DNA of 64,000 nucleotides, from the NCBI RefSeq assembly GCF_037042795.1, contig NW_027098889.1, forward strand, positions 62,001 through 126,000. The letters run 5' to 3'. The number at the start of each line of letters is the position of its first letter. Position 1 is the first letter of the stretch. This DNA comes from Molothrus aeneus. Its lineage: Eukaryota > Chordata > Aves > Passeriformes > Icteridae. Under the pieces are notes generated by a model. The model was not told the origin of the DNA, did not search any database, and saw only the letters and a program-made list of their open reading frames with translations. The translations under genes were made by a program, and so were the position numbers. Shown piece after piece: positions 1 through 11,904 of the stretch.

Positions 1-10
1 ACCCCCGTGC

Positions 11-441
11 AAGCTTTAGAACAAGATTTTGGATGTTTTCTTTCCTGGCAGAGTTTCTCCTTGCAAGATATGGTGGAAAAGCTTTTGTCTGAGTGTAGAG
101 CGGCAAGACACGCAGAAGACGCAGATACGCAGCTCTCCGAAGCTAAGTGCCGGTCCCGGGCTTCTTTCGGCACAAACCGCTCTCAGGAGCTCCCTGCGCT
201 CGCCACAATGCTCTGTGTGCGAAGAAGCCGCTTCTTCGCCTCCGGGAGAATCGGCGAGCGGCAGCTTCCCAAAGGCGAAGATGCAAGCTGCAGCACACAG
301 GCACAGTGTGGGCAGCCTTCAGACTTAGAGAAAACAGTACTTTACCACTCTCCTGCCTTTTCCATGGTTATTCTATTGGAAAAGAACGAGTTTTGGACAA
401 CTACCTTTCATTCTTGCCAAACTCTTTGCAGACCCCCGTGC
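11..441 (+). repeat. Reference satellite monomer (HindIII to HindIII phase)
   Basis: This first complete unit is given as a map of the monomer. Recognition sites are HindIII at 11-16 and 79-84, SmaI at 155-160, SacI at 187-192, PstI at 288-293 and NcoI at 362-367. Bases 90-280 are CpG-rich, and the rest is AT-rich with only two further CpG sites. The two HindIII sites, 68 bp apart, are the matching positions of two internal subrepeats. Since 431 is not a multiple of 3, any reading frame shifts on entering the next copy, which argues against the monomer encoding a repeated protein. The boundary chosen here is arbitrary because the array is circularly permutable. Confidence 0.95.
219..239. repeat. 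Perfect palindrome, 10-bp arms and 1-base centre (representative copy)
   Basis: The arm GCGAAGAAGC (219-228) is followed by one base (229) and its exact reverse complement GCTTCTTCGC (230-239). The element lies in the CpG-rich part of each monomer. Reading along the array, the arms look unchanged in every copy; the only change I found is the central base, C to G, at 4539 and at its duplicate 9711. The right arm can also pair with GGCGAAGA at 274-281 (8 bp, loop 241-273), giving a competing hairpin. Cruciform formation or protein binding is possible but not shown. Confidence 0.85.
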
Positions 442-517
442 AAGCTTTAGAACAAGATTTTGGATGTTTTCTTTCCTGGCAGAGTTTCTCCTTGCAAGAT
501 ATGGTGGAAAAGCTTTT
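384..517 (+). repeat. Pair of diverged ~66-68 bp subrepeats inside the monomer
   Basis: Two adjacent segments, 384-449 and 450-517, align to each other. Both start with GAAC(G/A)AG followed by a TTTTGGA block, continue through a TTTC-TTC-TG-CA stretch and a TTGCA(A)GA block, and end in AAGCTTT (HindIII at 442-447 and 510-515). They are clearly related but well diverged, with small gaps. The same pair occurs in every monomer. The simplest reading is that part of the 431-bp unit arose by an older internal duplication that was fixed before the present array was amplified. A weaker third copy may lie upstream, around 330-383, but I cannot support it by eye. Confidence 0.7.
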
Positions 518-1623
518 TGCTGAGTGTAGAGCGGCAAGACACGCAGAAGACGCAGATACGCAGCTCTCCGAAGCTAAGTGCCGGTCCCGGGCTTCTTTCG
601 GCACAAACCGCTCTCAGGAGCTCCCTGCGCTCGCCACAATGCTCTGTGTGCGAAGAAGCCGCTTCTTCGCCTCCGGGAGAATCGGCGAGCGGCAGCTTCC
701 CAAAGGCGAAGATGCAAGCTGCAGCACACAGGCACAGTGTGGGCAGCATTCAGACTTAGAGAAAACAGTACTTTACCACTCTCCTGCCTTTTCCATGGTT
801 ATTCTATTGGAAAAGAACGAGTTTTGGACAACTACCTTTCATTCTTGCCAAACTCTTTGCAGACCCCCGTGCAAGCTTTAGAACAAGATTTTGGATGTTT
901 TCTTTCCTGGCAGAGTTTCTCCTTGCAAGATATGGTGGAAAAGCTTTTTGCTGAGTGTAGAGCGGCAAGACACGCAGAAGACGCGGATACGCAGCTCTCC
1001 GAAGCTAAGTGCCGGTCCCGGGCTTCTTTCGGCACAAACCGCTCTCAGGAGCTCCCTGCGCTCGCCACAATGCTCTGTGTGCGAAGAAGCCGCTTCTTCG
1101 CCTCCGGGAGAATCGGCGAGCGGCAGCTTCCCAAAGGCGAAGATGCAAGCTGCAGCACACAGGCACAGTGTGGGCAGCCTTCAGACTTAGAGAAAACAGT
1201 ACTTTACCACTCTCCTGCCTTTTCCATGGTTATTCTATTGGAAAAGAACGAGTTTTGGACAACTACCTTTCATTCTTGCCAAACTCTTTGCAGACCTCCG
1301 TGCAAGCTTTAGAACAAGATTTTGGATGTTTTCTTTCCTGGCAGAGTTTCTCCTTGCAAGATACGGTGGAAAAGCTTTTGGCTGAGTGTAGAGCGGCAAG
1401 ACACGCAGAAGACGCAGATACGCAGCTCTCCGAAGCTAAGTGCCGGTCCCGGGCTTCTTTCGGCACAAACCGCTCTCAGGAGCTCCCTGCGCTCGCCACA
1501 ATGCTCTGTGTGCGAAGAAGCCGCTTCTTCGCCTCCGGGAGAATCGGCGAGCGGCAGCTTGCCAAAGGCGAAGATGCAAGCTGCAGCACACAGGCACAGT
1601 GTGGGCAGCCTTCAGACTTAGAA

Positions 1624-4600
1624 AAAACAGTACTTTACCACTCTCCTGCCTTTTCCATGGTTATTCTATTGGAAAAGAACGAGTTTTGGACAACTACCTT
1701 TCATTCTTGCCAAACTCTTTGCAGACATCCGTGCAAGCTTTAGAACAAGATTTTGGATGTTTTCTTTCCTGGCAGAGTTTCTCCTTGCAAGATACGGTGG
1801 AAAAGCTTTTGGCTGAGTGTAGAGCGGCAAGACACGCAGAAGACGCAGATACGCAGCTCTCCGAAGCTAAGTGCCGGTCCCGGGCTTCTTTCGGCACAAA
1901 CCGCTCTCAGGAGCTCCCTGCGCTCGCCACAATGCTCTGTGTGCGAAGAAGCCGCTTCTTCGCCTGCGGGAGAATCGGCGAGCGGCAGCTTGCCAAAGGC
2001 GAAGATGCAAGCTGCAGCACACAGGCACAGTGTGGGCAGCCTTCAGACTTAGAGAAAACAGTACTTGACCACTCTCCTGCCTTTTCCATGGTTATTCTAT
2101 TGGAAAAGAACGAGTTTTGGACAACTACCTTTCATTCTTGCCAAACTCTTTGCAGACCCCCGTGCAAGCTTTAGAACAAGTTTTTGGATGTTTTCTTTCC
2201 TGGCAGAGTTTCTCCTTGCAAGATATGGTGGAAAAGCTTTTTGCTGAGTGTAGAGCGGCAAGACACGCAGAAGACGCGGATACGCAGCTCTCCGAAGCTA
2301 AGTGCCGGTCTCGGGCTCCTTTCGGCACAAACCGCTCTCAGGAGCTCCCTGCGCTCGCCACAATGCTCTGTGTGCGAAGAAGCCGCTTCTTCGCCTGCGG
2401 GAGAATCGGCGAGCGGCAGCTTCCCAAAGGCGAAGATGCAAGCTGCAGCACGCAGGCACAGTGTGGGCAGCCTTCAGACTTAGAGAAAACAGTACTTTAC
2501 CACTCTCCTGCCTTTTCCATGGTTATTCTATTGGAAAAGAACGAGTTTTGGACAACTACCTTTCATTCTTGCCAAACTCTTTGCAGACCCCCGTGCAAGC
2601 TTTAGAACAAGATTTTGGATGTTTTCTTTCCTGGCAGAGTTTCTCCTTGCAAGATATGGTGGAAAAGCTTTTGGCTGAGTGTAGAGCGGCAAGACACGCA
2701 GAAGACGCAGATACGCAGCTCTCCGAAGCTAAGTGCCGGTCCCGGGCTTCTTTCGGCACAAACCGCTCTCAGGAGCTCCCTGCGCTCGCCACAATGCTCT
2801 GTGTGCGAAGAAGCCGCTTCTTCGCCTGCGGGAGAATCGGCGAGCGGCAGCTTCCCAAAGGCGAAGATGCAAGCTGCAGCACGCAGGCACAGTGTGGGCA
2901 GCCTTCAGACTTAGAGAAAACAGTACTTTACCACTCTCCTGCCTTTTCCATGGTTATTCTATTGGAAAAGAACGAGTTTTGGACAACTACCTTTCATTCT
3001 TGCCAAACTCTTTGCAGACCCCCGTGCAAGCTTTAGAACAAGATTTTGGATGTTTTCTTTCCTGGCAGAGTTTCTCCTTGCAAGATATGGTGGAAAAGCT
3101 TTTTGCTGAGTGTAGAGCGGCAAGACACGCAGAAGACGCGGATACGCAGCTCTCCGAAGCTAAGTGCCGGTCCCGGGCTTCTTTCGGCACAAACCGCTCT
3201 CAGGAGCTCCCTGCGCTCGCCACAATGCTCTGTGTGCGAAGAAGCCGCTTCTTCGCCTCCGGGAGAATCGGCGAGCGGCAGCTTCCCAAAGGCGAAGATG
3301 CAAGCTGCAGCACACAGGCACAGTGTGGGCAGCATTCAGACTTAGAGAAAACAGTACTTTACCACTCTCCTGCCTTTTCCATGGTTATTCTATTGGAAAA
3401 GAACGAGTTTTGGACAACTACCTTTCATTCTTGCCAAACTCTTTGCAGACCCCCGTGCAAGCTTTAGAACAAGATTTTGGATGTTTTCTTTCCTGGCAGA
3501 GTTTCTCCTTGCAAGATATGGTGGAAAAGCTTTTTGCTGAGTGTAGAGCGGCAAGACACGCAGAAGACGCAGATACGCAGCTCTCCGAAGCTAAGTGCCG
3601 GTCCCGGGCTTCTTTCGGCACAAACCGCTCTCAGGAGCTCCCTGCGCTCGCCACAATGCCCTGTGTGCGAAGAAGCCGCTTCTTCGCCTCCGGGAGAATC
3701 GGCGAGCGGCAGCATGCCAAAGGCGAAGATGCAAGCTGCAGCACACAGGCACAGTGTGGGCAGCCTTCAGACTTCGAGAAAACAGTACTTTACCACTCTC
3801 CTGCCTTTTCCATGGTTATTCTATTGGAAAAGAACGAGTTTTGGACAACTACCTTTCATTCTTGCCAAACTCTTTGCAGACCCCCGTGCAAGCTTTAGAA
3901 CAAGATTTTGGATGTTTTCTTTCCTGGCAGAGTTTCTCCTTGCAAGATATGGTGGAAAAGCTTTTGGCTGAGTGTAGAGCGGCAAGACACGCAGAAGACG
4001 CAGATACGCAGCTCTCCGAAGCTAAGTGCCGGTCCCGGGCTTCTTTCGGCACAAACCGCTCTCAGGAGCTCCCTGCGCTCGCCACAATGCTCTGTGTGCG
4101 AAGAAGCCGCTTCTTCGCCTCCGGGAGAATCGGCGAGCGGCAGCTTCCCAAAGGCGAAGATGCAAGCTGCAGCACACAGGCACAGTGTGGGCAGCCTTCA
4201 GACTTAGAGAAAACAGTACTTTACCACTCTCCTGCCTTTTCCATGGTTATTCTATTGGAAAAGAACGAGTTTTGGACAACTACCTTTCATTCTTGCCAAA
4301 CTCTTTGCAGACCCCCGTGCAAGCTTTAGAACAAGATTTTGGATGTTTTCTTTCCTGGCAGAGTTTCTCCTTGCAAGATACGGTGGAAAAGCTTTTGGCT
4401 GAGTGTAGAGCGGCAAGACACGCAGAAGACGCAGATACGCAGCTCTCCGAAGCTAAGTGCCGGTCCCGGGCTTCTTTCGGCACAAACTGCTCTCAGGAGC
4501 TCCCTGCGCTCGCCACAATGCTCTGTGTGCGAAGAAGCGGCTTCTTCGCCTCCGGGAGAATCGGCGAGCGGCAGCTTGCCAAAGGCGAAGATGCAAGCTG

Positions 4601-7600
4601 CAGCACACAGGCACAGTGTGGGCAGCCTTCAGACTTAGAAAAAACAGTACTTTACCACTCTCCTGCCTTTTCCATGGTTATTCTATTGGAAAAGAACGAG
4701 TTTTGGACAACTACCTTTCATTCTTGCCAAACTCTTTGCAGACCCGCGTGCAAGCTTTAGAACAAGATTTTGGATGTTTTCTTTCCTGGCAGAGTTTCTC
4801 CTTGCAAGATATGGTGGAAAAGCTTTTTGCTGAGTGTAGAGCGGCAAGACACGCAGAAGACGCAGATACGCAGCTCTCCGAAGCTAAGTGCCGGTCCCGG
4901 GCTTCTTTCGGCACAAACCGCTCTCAGCAGCTCCCTGCGCTCGCCACAATGCTCTGTGTGCGAAGAAGCCGCTTCTTCGCCTCCGGGAGAATCGGCGAGC
5001 GGCAGCTTCCCAAAGGCGAAGATGCAAGCTGCAGCACACAGGCACAGTGTGGGCAGCCTTCAGACTTAGAGAAAACAGTACTTTACCACTCTCCTGCCTT
5101 TTCCATGGTTATTCTATTGGAAAAGAACGAGTTTTGGACAACTACCTTTCATTCTTGCCAAACTCTTTGCAGACCCCCGTGCAAGCTTTAGAACAAGTTT
5201 TTGGATGTTTTCTTTCCTGGCAGAGTTTCTCCTTGCAAGATATGGTGGAAAAGCTTTTGGCTGAGTGTAGAGCGGCAAGACACGCAGAAGACGCGGATAC
5301 GCAGCTCTCCGAAGCTAAGTGCCGGTCTCGGGCTCCTTTCGGCACAAACCGCTCTCAGGAGCTCCCTGCGCTCGCCACAATGCTCTGTGTGCGAAGAAGC
5401 CGCTTCTTCGCCTCCGGGAGAATCGGCGAGCGGCAGCTTCGCAAAGGCGAAGATGCAAGCTGCGGCACACAGGCACAGTGTGGGCAGCCTTCAGACTTAG
5501 AGAAAACAGTACTTTACCACTCTCCTGCCTTTTCCATGGTTATTCTATTGGAAAAGAACGAGTTTTGGACAACTACCTTTCATTCTTGCCAAACTCTTTG
5601 CAGACCCCCGTGCAAGCTTTAGAACCAGATTTTGGATGTTTTCTTTCCTGGCAGAGTTTCTCCTTGCAAGATATGGTGGAAAAGCTTTTTGCTGAGTGTA
5701 GAGCGGCAAGACACGCAGAAGACGCAGATACGCAGCTCTCCGAAGCTAAGTGCCGGTCCCGGGCTTCTTTCGGCACAAACCGCTCTCAGGAGCTCCCTGC
5801 GCTCGCCACAATGCTCTGTGTGCGAAGAAGCCGCTTCTTCGCCTCCGGGAGAATCGGCGAGCGGCAGCTTCCCAAAGGCGAAGATGCAAGCTGCAGCACA
5901 CAGGCACAGTGTGGGCAGCCTTCAGACTTAGAGAAAACAGTACTTTACCACTCTCCTGCCTTTTCCATGGTTATTCTATTGGAAAAGAACGAGTTTTGGA
6001 CAACTACCTTTCATTCTTGCCAAACTCTTTGCAGACCCCCCTGCAAGCTTTAGAACAAGATTTTGGATGTTTTCTTTCCTGGCAGAGTTTCTCCTTGCAA
6101 GATATGGTGGAAAAGCTTTTTGCTGAGTGTAGAGCGGCAAGACACGCAGAAGACGCGGATACGCAGCTCTCCGAAGCTAAGTGCCGGTCCCGGGCTTCTT
6201 TCGGCACAAACCGCTCTCAGGAGCTCCCTGCGCTCGCCACAATGCTCTGTGTGCGAAGAAGCCGCTTCTTCGCCTGCGGGAGAATCGGCGAGCGGCAGCT
6301 TCCCAAAGGCGAAGATGCAAGCTGCAGCACGCAGGCACAGTGTGGGCAGCCTTCAGACTTAGAGAAAACAGTACTTTACCACTCTCCTGCCTTTTCCATG
6401 GTTATTCTATTGGAAAAGAACGAGTTTTGGACAACTACCTTTCATTCTTGCCAAACTCTTTGCAGACCCCCGTGCAAGCTTTAGAACAAGATTTTGGATG
6501 TTTTCTTTCCTGGCAGAGTTTCTCCTTGCAAGATATGGTGGAAAAGCTTTTGGCTGAGTGTAGAGCGGCAAGACACGCAGAAGACGCAGATACGCAGCTC
6601 TCCGAAGCTAAGTGCCGGTCCCGGGCTTCTTTCGGCACAAACCGCTCTCAGGAGCTCCCTGCGCTCGCCACAATGCTCTGTGTGCGAAGAAGCCGCTTCT
6701 TCGCCTCCGGGAGAATCGGCGAGCGGCAGCTTCCCAAAGGCGAAGATGCAAGCTGCAGCACGCAGGCACAGTGTGGGCAGCCTTCAGACTTAGAGAAAAC
6801 AGTACTTTACCACTCTCCTGCCTTTTCCATGGTTATTCTATTGGAAAAGAACGAGTTTTGGACAACTACCTTTCATTCTTGCCAAACTCTTTGCAGACAT
6901 CCGTGCAAGCTTTAGAACAAGATTTTGGATGTTTTCTTTCCTGGCAGAGTTTCTCCTTGCAAGATACGGTGGAAAAGCTTTTGGCTGAGTGTAGAGCGGC
7001 AAGACACGCAGAAGACGCAGATACGCAGCTCTCCGAAGCTAAGTGCCGGTCCCGGGCTTCTTTCGGCACAAACCGCTCTCAGGAGCTCCCTGCGCTCGCC
7101 ACAATGCTCTGTGTGCGAAGAAGCCGCTTCTTCGCCTGCGGGAGAATCGGCGAGCGGCAGCTTGCCAAAGGCGAAGATGCAAGCTGCAGCACACAGGCAC
7201 AGTGTGGGCAGCCTTCAGACTTAGAGAAAACAGTACTTGACCACTCTCCTGCCTTTTCCATGGTTATTCTATTGGAAAAGAACGAGTTTTGGACAACTAC
7301 CTTTCATTCTTGCCAAACTCTTTGCAGACCCCCGTGCAAGCTTTAGAACAAGTTTTTGGATGTTTTCTTTCCTGGCAGAGTTTCTCCTTGCAAGATATGG
7401 TGGAAAAGCTTTTTGCTGAGTGTAGAGCGGCAAGACACGCAGAAGACGCGGATACGCAGCTCTCCGAAGCTAAGTGCCGGTCTCGGGCTCCTTTCGGCAC
7501 AAACCGCTCTCAGGAGCTCCCTGCGCTCGCCACAATGCTCTGTGTGCGAAGAAGCCGCTTCTTCGCCTGCGGGAGAATCGGCGAGCGGCAGCTTCCCAAA

Positions 7601-10600
7601 GGCGAAGATGCAAGCTGCAGCACGCAGGCACAGTGTGGGCAGCCTTCAGACTTAGAGAAAACAGTACTTTACCACTCTCCTGCCTTTTCCATGGTTATTC
7701 TATTGGAAAAGAACGAGTTTTGGACAACTACCTTTCATTCTTGCCAAACTCTTTGCAGACCCCCGTGCAAGCTTTAGAACAAGATTTTGGATGTTTTCTT
7801 TCCTGGCAGAGTTTCTCCTTGCAAGATATGGTGGAAAAGCTTTTGGCTGAGTGTAGAGCGGCAAGACACGCAGAAGACGCAGATACGCAGCTCTCCGAAG
7901 CTAAGTGCCGGTCCCGGGCTTCTTTCGGCACAAACCGCTCTCAGGAGCTCCCTGCGCTCGCCACAATGCTCTGTGTGCGAAGAAGCCGCTTCTTCGCCTG
8001 CGGGAGAATCGGCGAGCGGCAGCTTCCCAAAGGCGAAGATGCAAGCTGCAGCACGCAGGCACAGTGTGGGCAGCCTTCAGACTTAGAGAAAACAGTACTT
8101 TACCACTCTCCTGCCTTTTCCATGGTTATTCTATTGGAAAAGAACGAGTTTTGGACAACTACCTTTCATTCTTGCCAAACTCTTTGCAGACCCCCGTGCA
8201 AGCTTTAGAACAAGATTTTGGATGTTTTCTTTCCTGGCAGAGTTTCTCCTTGCAAGATATGGTGGAAAAGCTTTTTGCTGAGTGTAGAGCGGCAAGACAC
8301 GCAGAAGACGCGGATACGCAGCTCTCCGAAGCTAAGTGCCGGTCCCGGGCTTCTTTCGGCACAAACCGCTCTCAGGAGCTCCCTGCGCTCGCCACAATGC
8401 TCTGTGTGCGAAGAAGCCGCTTCTTCGCCTCCGGGAGAATCGGCGAGCGGCAGCTTCCCAAAGGCGAAGATGCAAGCTGCAGCACACAGGCACAGTGTGG
8501 GCAGCATTCAGACTTAGAGAAAACAGTACTTTACCACTCTCCTGCCTTTTCCATGGTTATTCTATTGGAAAAGAACGAGTTTTGGACAACTACCTTTCAT
8601 TCTTGCCAAACTCTTTGCAGACCCCCGTGCAAGCTTTAGAACAAGATTTTGGATGTTTTCTTTCCTGGCAGAGTTTCTCCTTGCAAGATATGGTGGAAAA
8701 GCTTTTTGCTGAGTGTAGAGCGGCAAGACACGCAGAAGACGCAGATACGCAGCTCTCCGAAGCTAAGTGCCGGTCCCGGGCTTCTTTCGGCACAAACCGC
8801 TCTCAGGAGCTCCCTGCGCTCGCCACAATGCCCTGTGTGCGAAGAAGCCGCTTCTTCGCCTCCGGGAGAATCGGCGAGCGGCAGCATGCCAAAGGCGAAG
8901 ATGCAAGCTGCAGCACACAGGCACAGTGTGGGCAGCCTTCAGACTTCGAGAAAACAGTACTTTACCACTCTCCTGCCTTTTCCATGGTTATTCTATTGGA
9001 AAAGAACGAGTTTTGGACAACTACCTTTCATTCTTGCCAAACTCTTTGCAGACCCCCGTGCAAGCTTTAGAACAAGATTTTGGATGTTTTCTTTCCTGGC
9101 AGAGTTTCTCCTTGCAAGATATGGTGGAAAAGCTTTTGGCTGAGTGTAGAGCGGCAAGACACGCAGAAGACGCAGATACGCAGCTCTCCGAAGCTAAGTG
9201 CCGGTCCCGGGCTTCTTTCGGCACAAACCGCTCTCAGGAGCTCCCTGCGCTCGCCACAATGCTCTGTGTGCGAAGAAGCCGCTTCTTCGCCTCCGGGAGA
9301 ATCGGCGAGCGGCAGCTTCCCAAAGGCGAAGATGCAAGCTGCAGCACACAGGCACAGTGTGGGCAGCCTTCAGACTTAGAGAAAACAGTACTTTACCACT
9401 CTCCTGCCTTTTCCATGGTTATTCTATTGGAAAAGAACGAGTTTTGGACAACTACCTTTCATTCTTGCCAAACTCTTTGCAGACCCCCGTGCAAGCTTTA
9501 GAACAAGATTTTGGATGTTTTCTTTCCTGGCAGAGTTTCTCCTTGCAAGATACGGTGGAAAAGCTTTTGGCTGAGTGTAGAGCGGCAAGACACGCAGAAG
9601 ACGCAGATACGCAGCTCTCCGAAGCTAAGTGCCGGTCCCGGGCTTCTTTCGGCACAAACCGCTCTCAGGAGCTCCCTGCGCTCGCCACAATGCTCTGTGT
9701 GCGAAGAAGCGGCTTCTTCGCCTCCGGGAGAATCGGCGAGCGGCAGCTTGCCAAAGGCGAAGATGCAAGCTGCAGCACACAGGCACAGTGTGGGCAGCCT
9801 TCAGACTTAGAAAAAACAGTACTTTACCACTCTCCTGCCTTTTCCATGGTTATTCTATTGGAAAAGAACGAGTTTTGGACAACTACCTTTCATTCTTGCC
9901 AAACTCTTTGCAGACCCGCGTGCAAGCTTTAGAACAAGATTTTGGATGTTTTCTTTCCTGGCAGAGTTTCTCCTTGCAAGATATGGTGGAAAAGCTTTTT
10001 GCTGAGTGTAGAGCGGCAAGACACGCAGAAGACGCAGATACGCAGCTCTCCGAAGCTAAGTGCCGGTCCCGGGCTTCTTTCGGCACAAACCGCTCTCAGC
10101 AGCTCCCTGCGCTCGCCACAATGCTCTGTGTGCGAAGAAGCCGCTTCTTCGCCTCCGGGAGAATCGGCGAGCGGCAGCTTCCCAAAGGCGAAGATGCAAG
10201 CTGCAGCACACAGGCACAGTGTGGGCAGCCTTCAGACTTAGAGAAAACAGTACTTTACCACTCTCCTGCCTTTTCCATGGTTATTCTATTGGAAAAGAAC
10301 GAGTTTTGGACAACTACCTTTCATTCTTGCCAAACTCTTTGCAGACCCCCGTGCAAGCTTTAGAACAAGTTTTTGGATGTTTTCTTTCCTGGCAGAGTTT
10401 CTCCTTGCAAGATATGGTGGAAAAGCTTTTGGCTGAGTGTAGAGCGGCAAGACACGCAGAAGACGCGGATACGCAGCTCTCCGAAGCTAAGTGCCGGTCT
10501 CGGGCTCCTTTCGGCACAAACCGCTCTCAGGAGCTCCCTGCGCTCGCCACAATGCTCTGTGTGCGAAGAAGCCGCTTCTTCGCCTCCGGGAGAATCGGCG

Positions 10601-11904
10601 AGCGGCAGCTTCGCAAAGGCGAAGATGCAAGCTGCGGCACACAGGCACAGTGTGGGCAGCCTTCAGACTTAGAGAAAACAGTACTTTACCACTCTCCTGC
10701 CTTTTCCATGGTTATTCTATTGGAAAAGAACGAGTTTTGGACAACTACCTTTCATTCTTGCCAAACTCTTTGCAGACCCCCGTGCAAGCTTTAGAACCAG
10801 ATTTTGGATGTTTTCTTTCCTGGCAGAGTTTCTCCTTGCAAGATATGGTGGAAAAGCTTTTTGCTGAGTGTAGAGCGGCAAGACACGCAGAAGACGCAGA
10901 TACGCAGCTCTCCGAAGCTAAGTGCCGGTCCCGGGCTTCTTTCGGCACAAACCGCTCTCAGGAGCTCCCTGCGCTCGCCACAATGCTCTGTGTGCGAAGA
11001 AGCCGCTTCTTCGCCTCCGGGAGAATCGGCGAGCGGCAGCTTCCCAAAGGCGAAGATGCAAGCTGCAGCACACAGGCACAGTGTGGGCAGCCTTCAGACT
11101 TAGAGAAAACAGTACTTTACCACTCTCCTGCCTTTTCCATGGTTATTCTATTGGAAAAGAACGAGTTTTGGACAACTACCTTTCATTCTTGCCAAACTCT
11201 TTGCAGACCCCCCTGCAAGCTTTAGAACAAGATTTTGGATGTTTTCTTTCCTGGCAGAGTTTCTCCTTGCAAGATATGGTGGAAAAGCTTTTTGCTGAGT
11301 GTAGAGCGGCAAGACACGCAGAAGACGCGGATACGCAGCTCTCCGAAGCTAAGTGCCGGTCCCGGGCTTCTTTCGGCACAAACCGCTCTCAGGAGCTCCC
11401 TGCGCTCGCCACAATGCTCTGTGTGCGAAGAAGCCGCTTCTTCGCCTGCGGGAGAATCGGCGAGCGGCAGCTTCCCAAAGGCGAAGATGCAAGCTGCAGC
11501 ACGCAGGCACAGTGTGGGCAGCCTTCAGACTTAGAGAAAACAGTACTTTACCACTCTCCTGCCTTTTCCATGGTTATTCTATTGGAAAAGAACGAGTTTT
11601 GGACAACTACCTTTCATTCTTGCCAAACTCTTTGCAGACCCCCGTGCAAGCTTTAGAACAAGATTTTGGATGTTTTCTTTCCTGGCAGAGTTTCTCCTTG
11701 CAAGATATGGTGGAAAAGCTTTTGGCTGAGTGTAGAGCGGCAAGACACGCAGAAGACGCAGATACGCAGCTCTCCGAAGCTAAGTGCCGGTCCCGGGCTT
11801 CTTTCGGCACAAACCGCTCTCAGGAGCTCCCTGCGCTCGCCACAATGCTCTGTGTGCGAAGAAGCCGCTTCTTCGCCTCCGGGAGAATCGGCGAGCGGCA
11901 GCTT
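1624..11904. repeat. Tandem duplication of a 12-monomer block (5,172-bp offset)
   Basis: Segment 1624-6732 matches 6796-11904 at an offset of exactly 5,172 bp (12 x 431). Shared rare variants include the CATCC motif near 1724 and 6896, TTGACC near 2066 and 7238, AATGCCC near 3657 and 8829, and the palindrome-centre change at 4539 and 9711. The only internal difference I found is T at 4488 against C at 9660, so the copies are at least 99.9 percent identical by eye. The left limit is set by three mismatches near 1561-1623 and the right limit by C6733 against G11905. This is best explained by one recent unequal exchange. Confidence 0.9.

Noticed and set aside
371..395. Possible CENP-B box (TTCTATTGGAAAAG)
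   Set aside because: It resembles part of the mammalian 17-bp box but lacks essential positions, including the CGGG core. Birds are not known to use this box.
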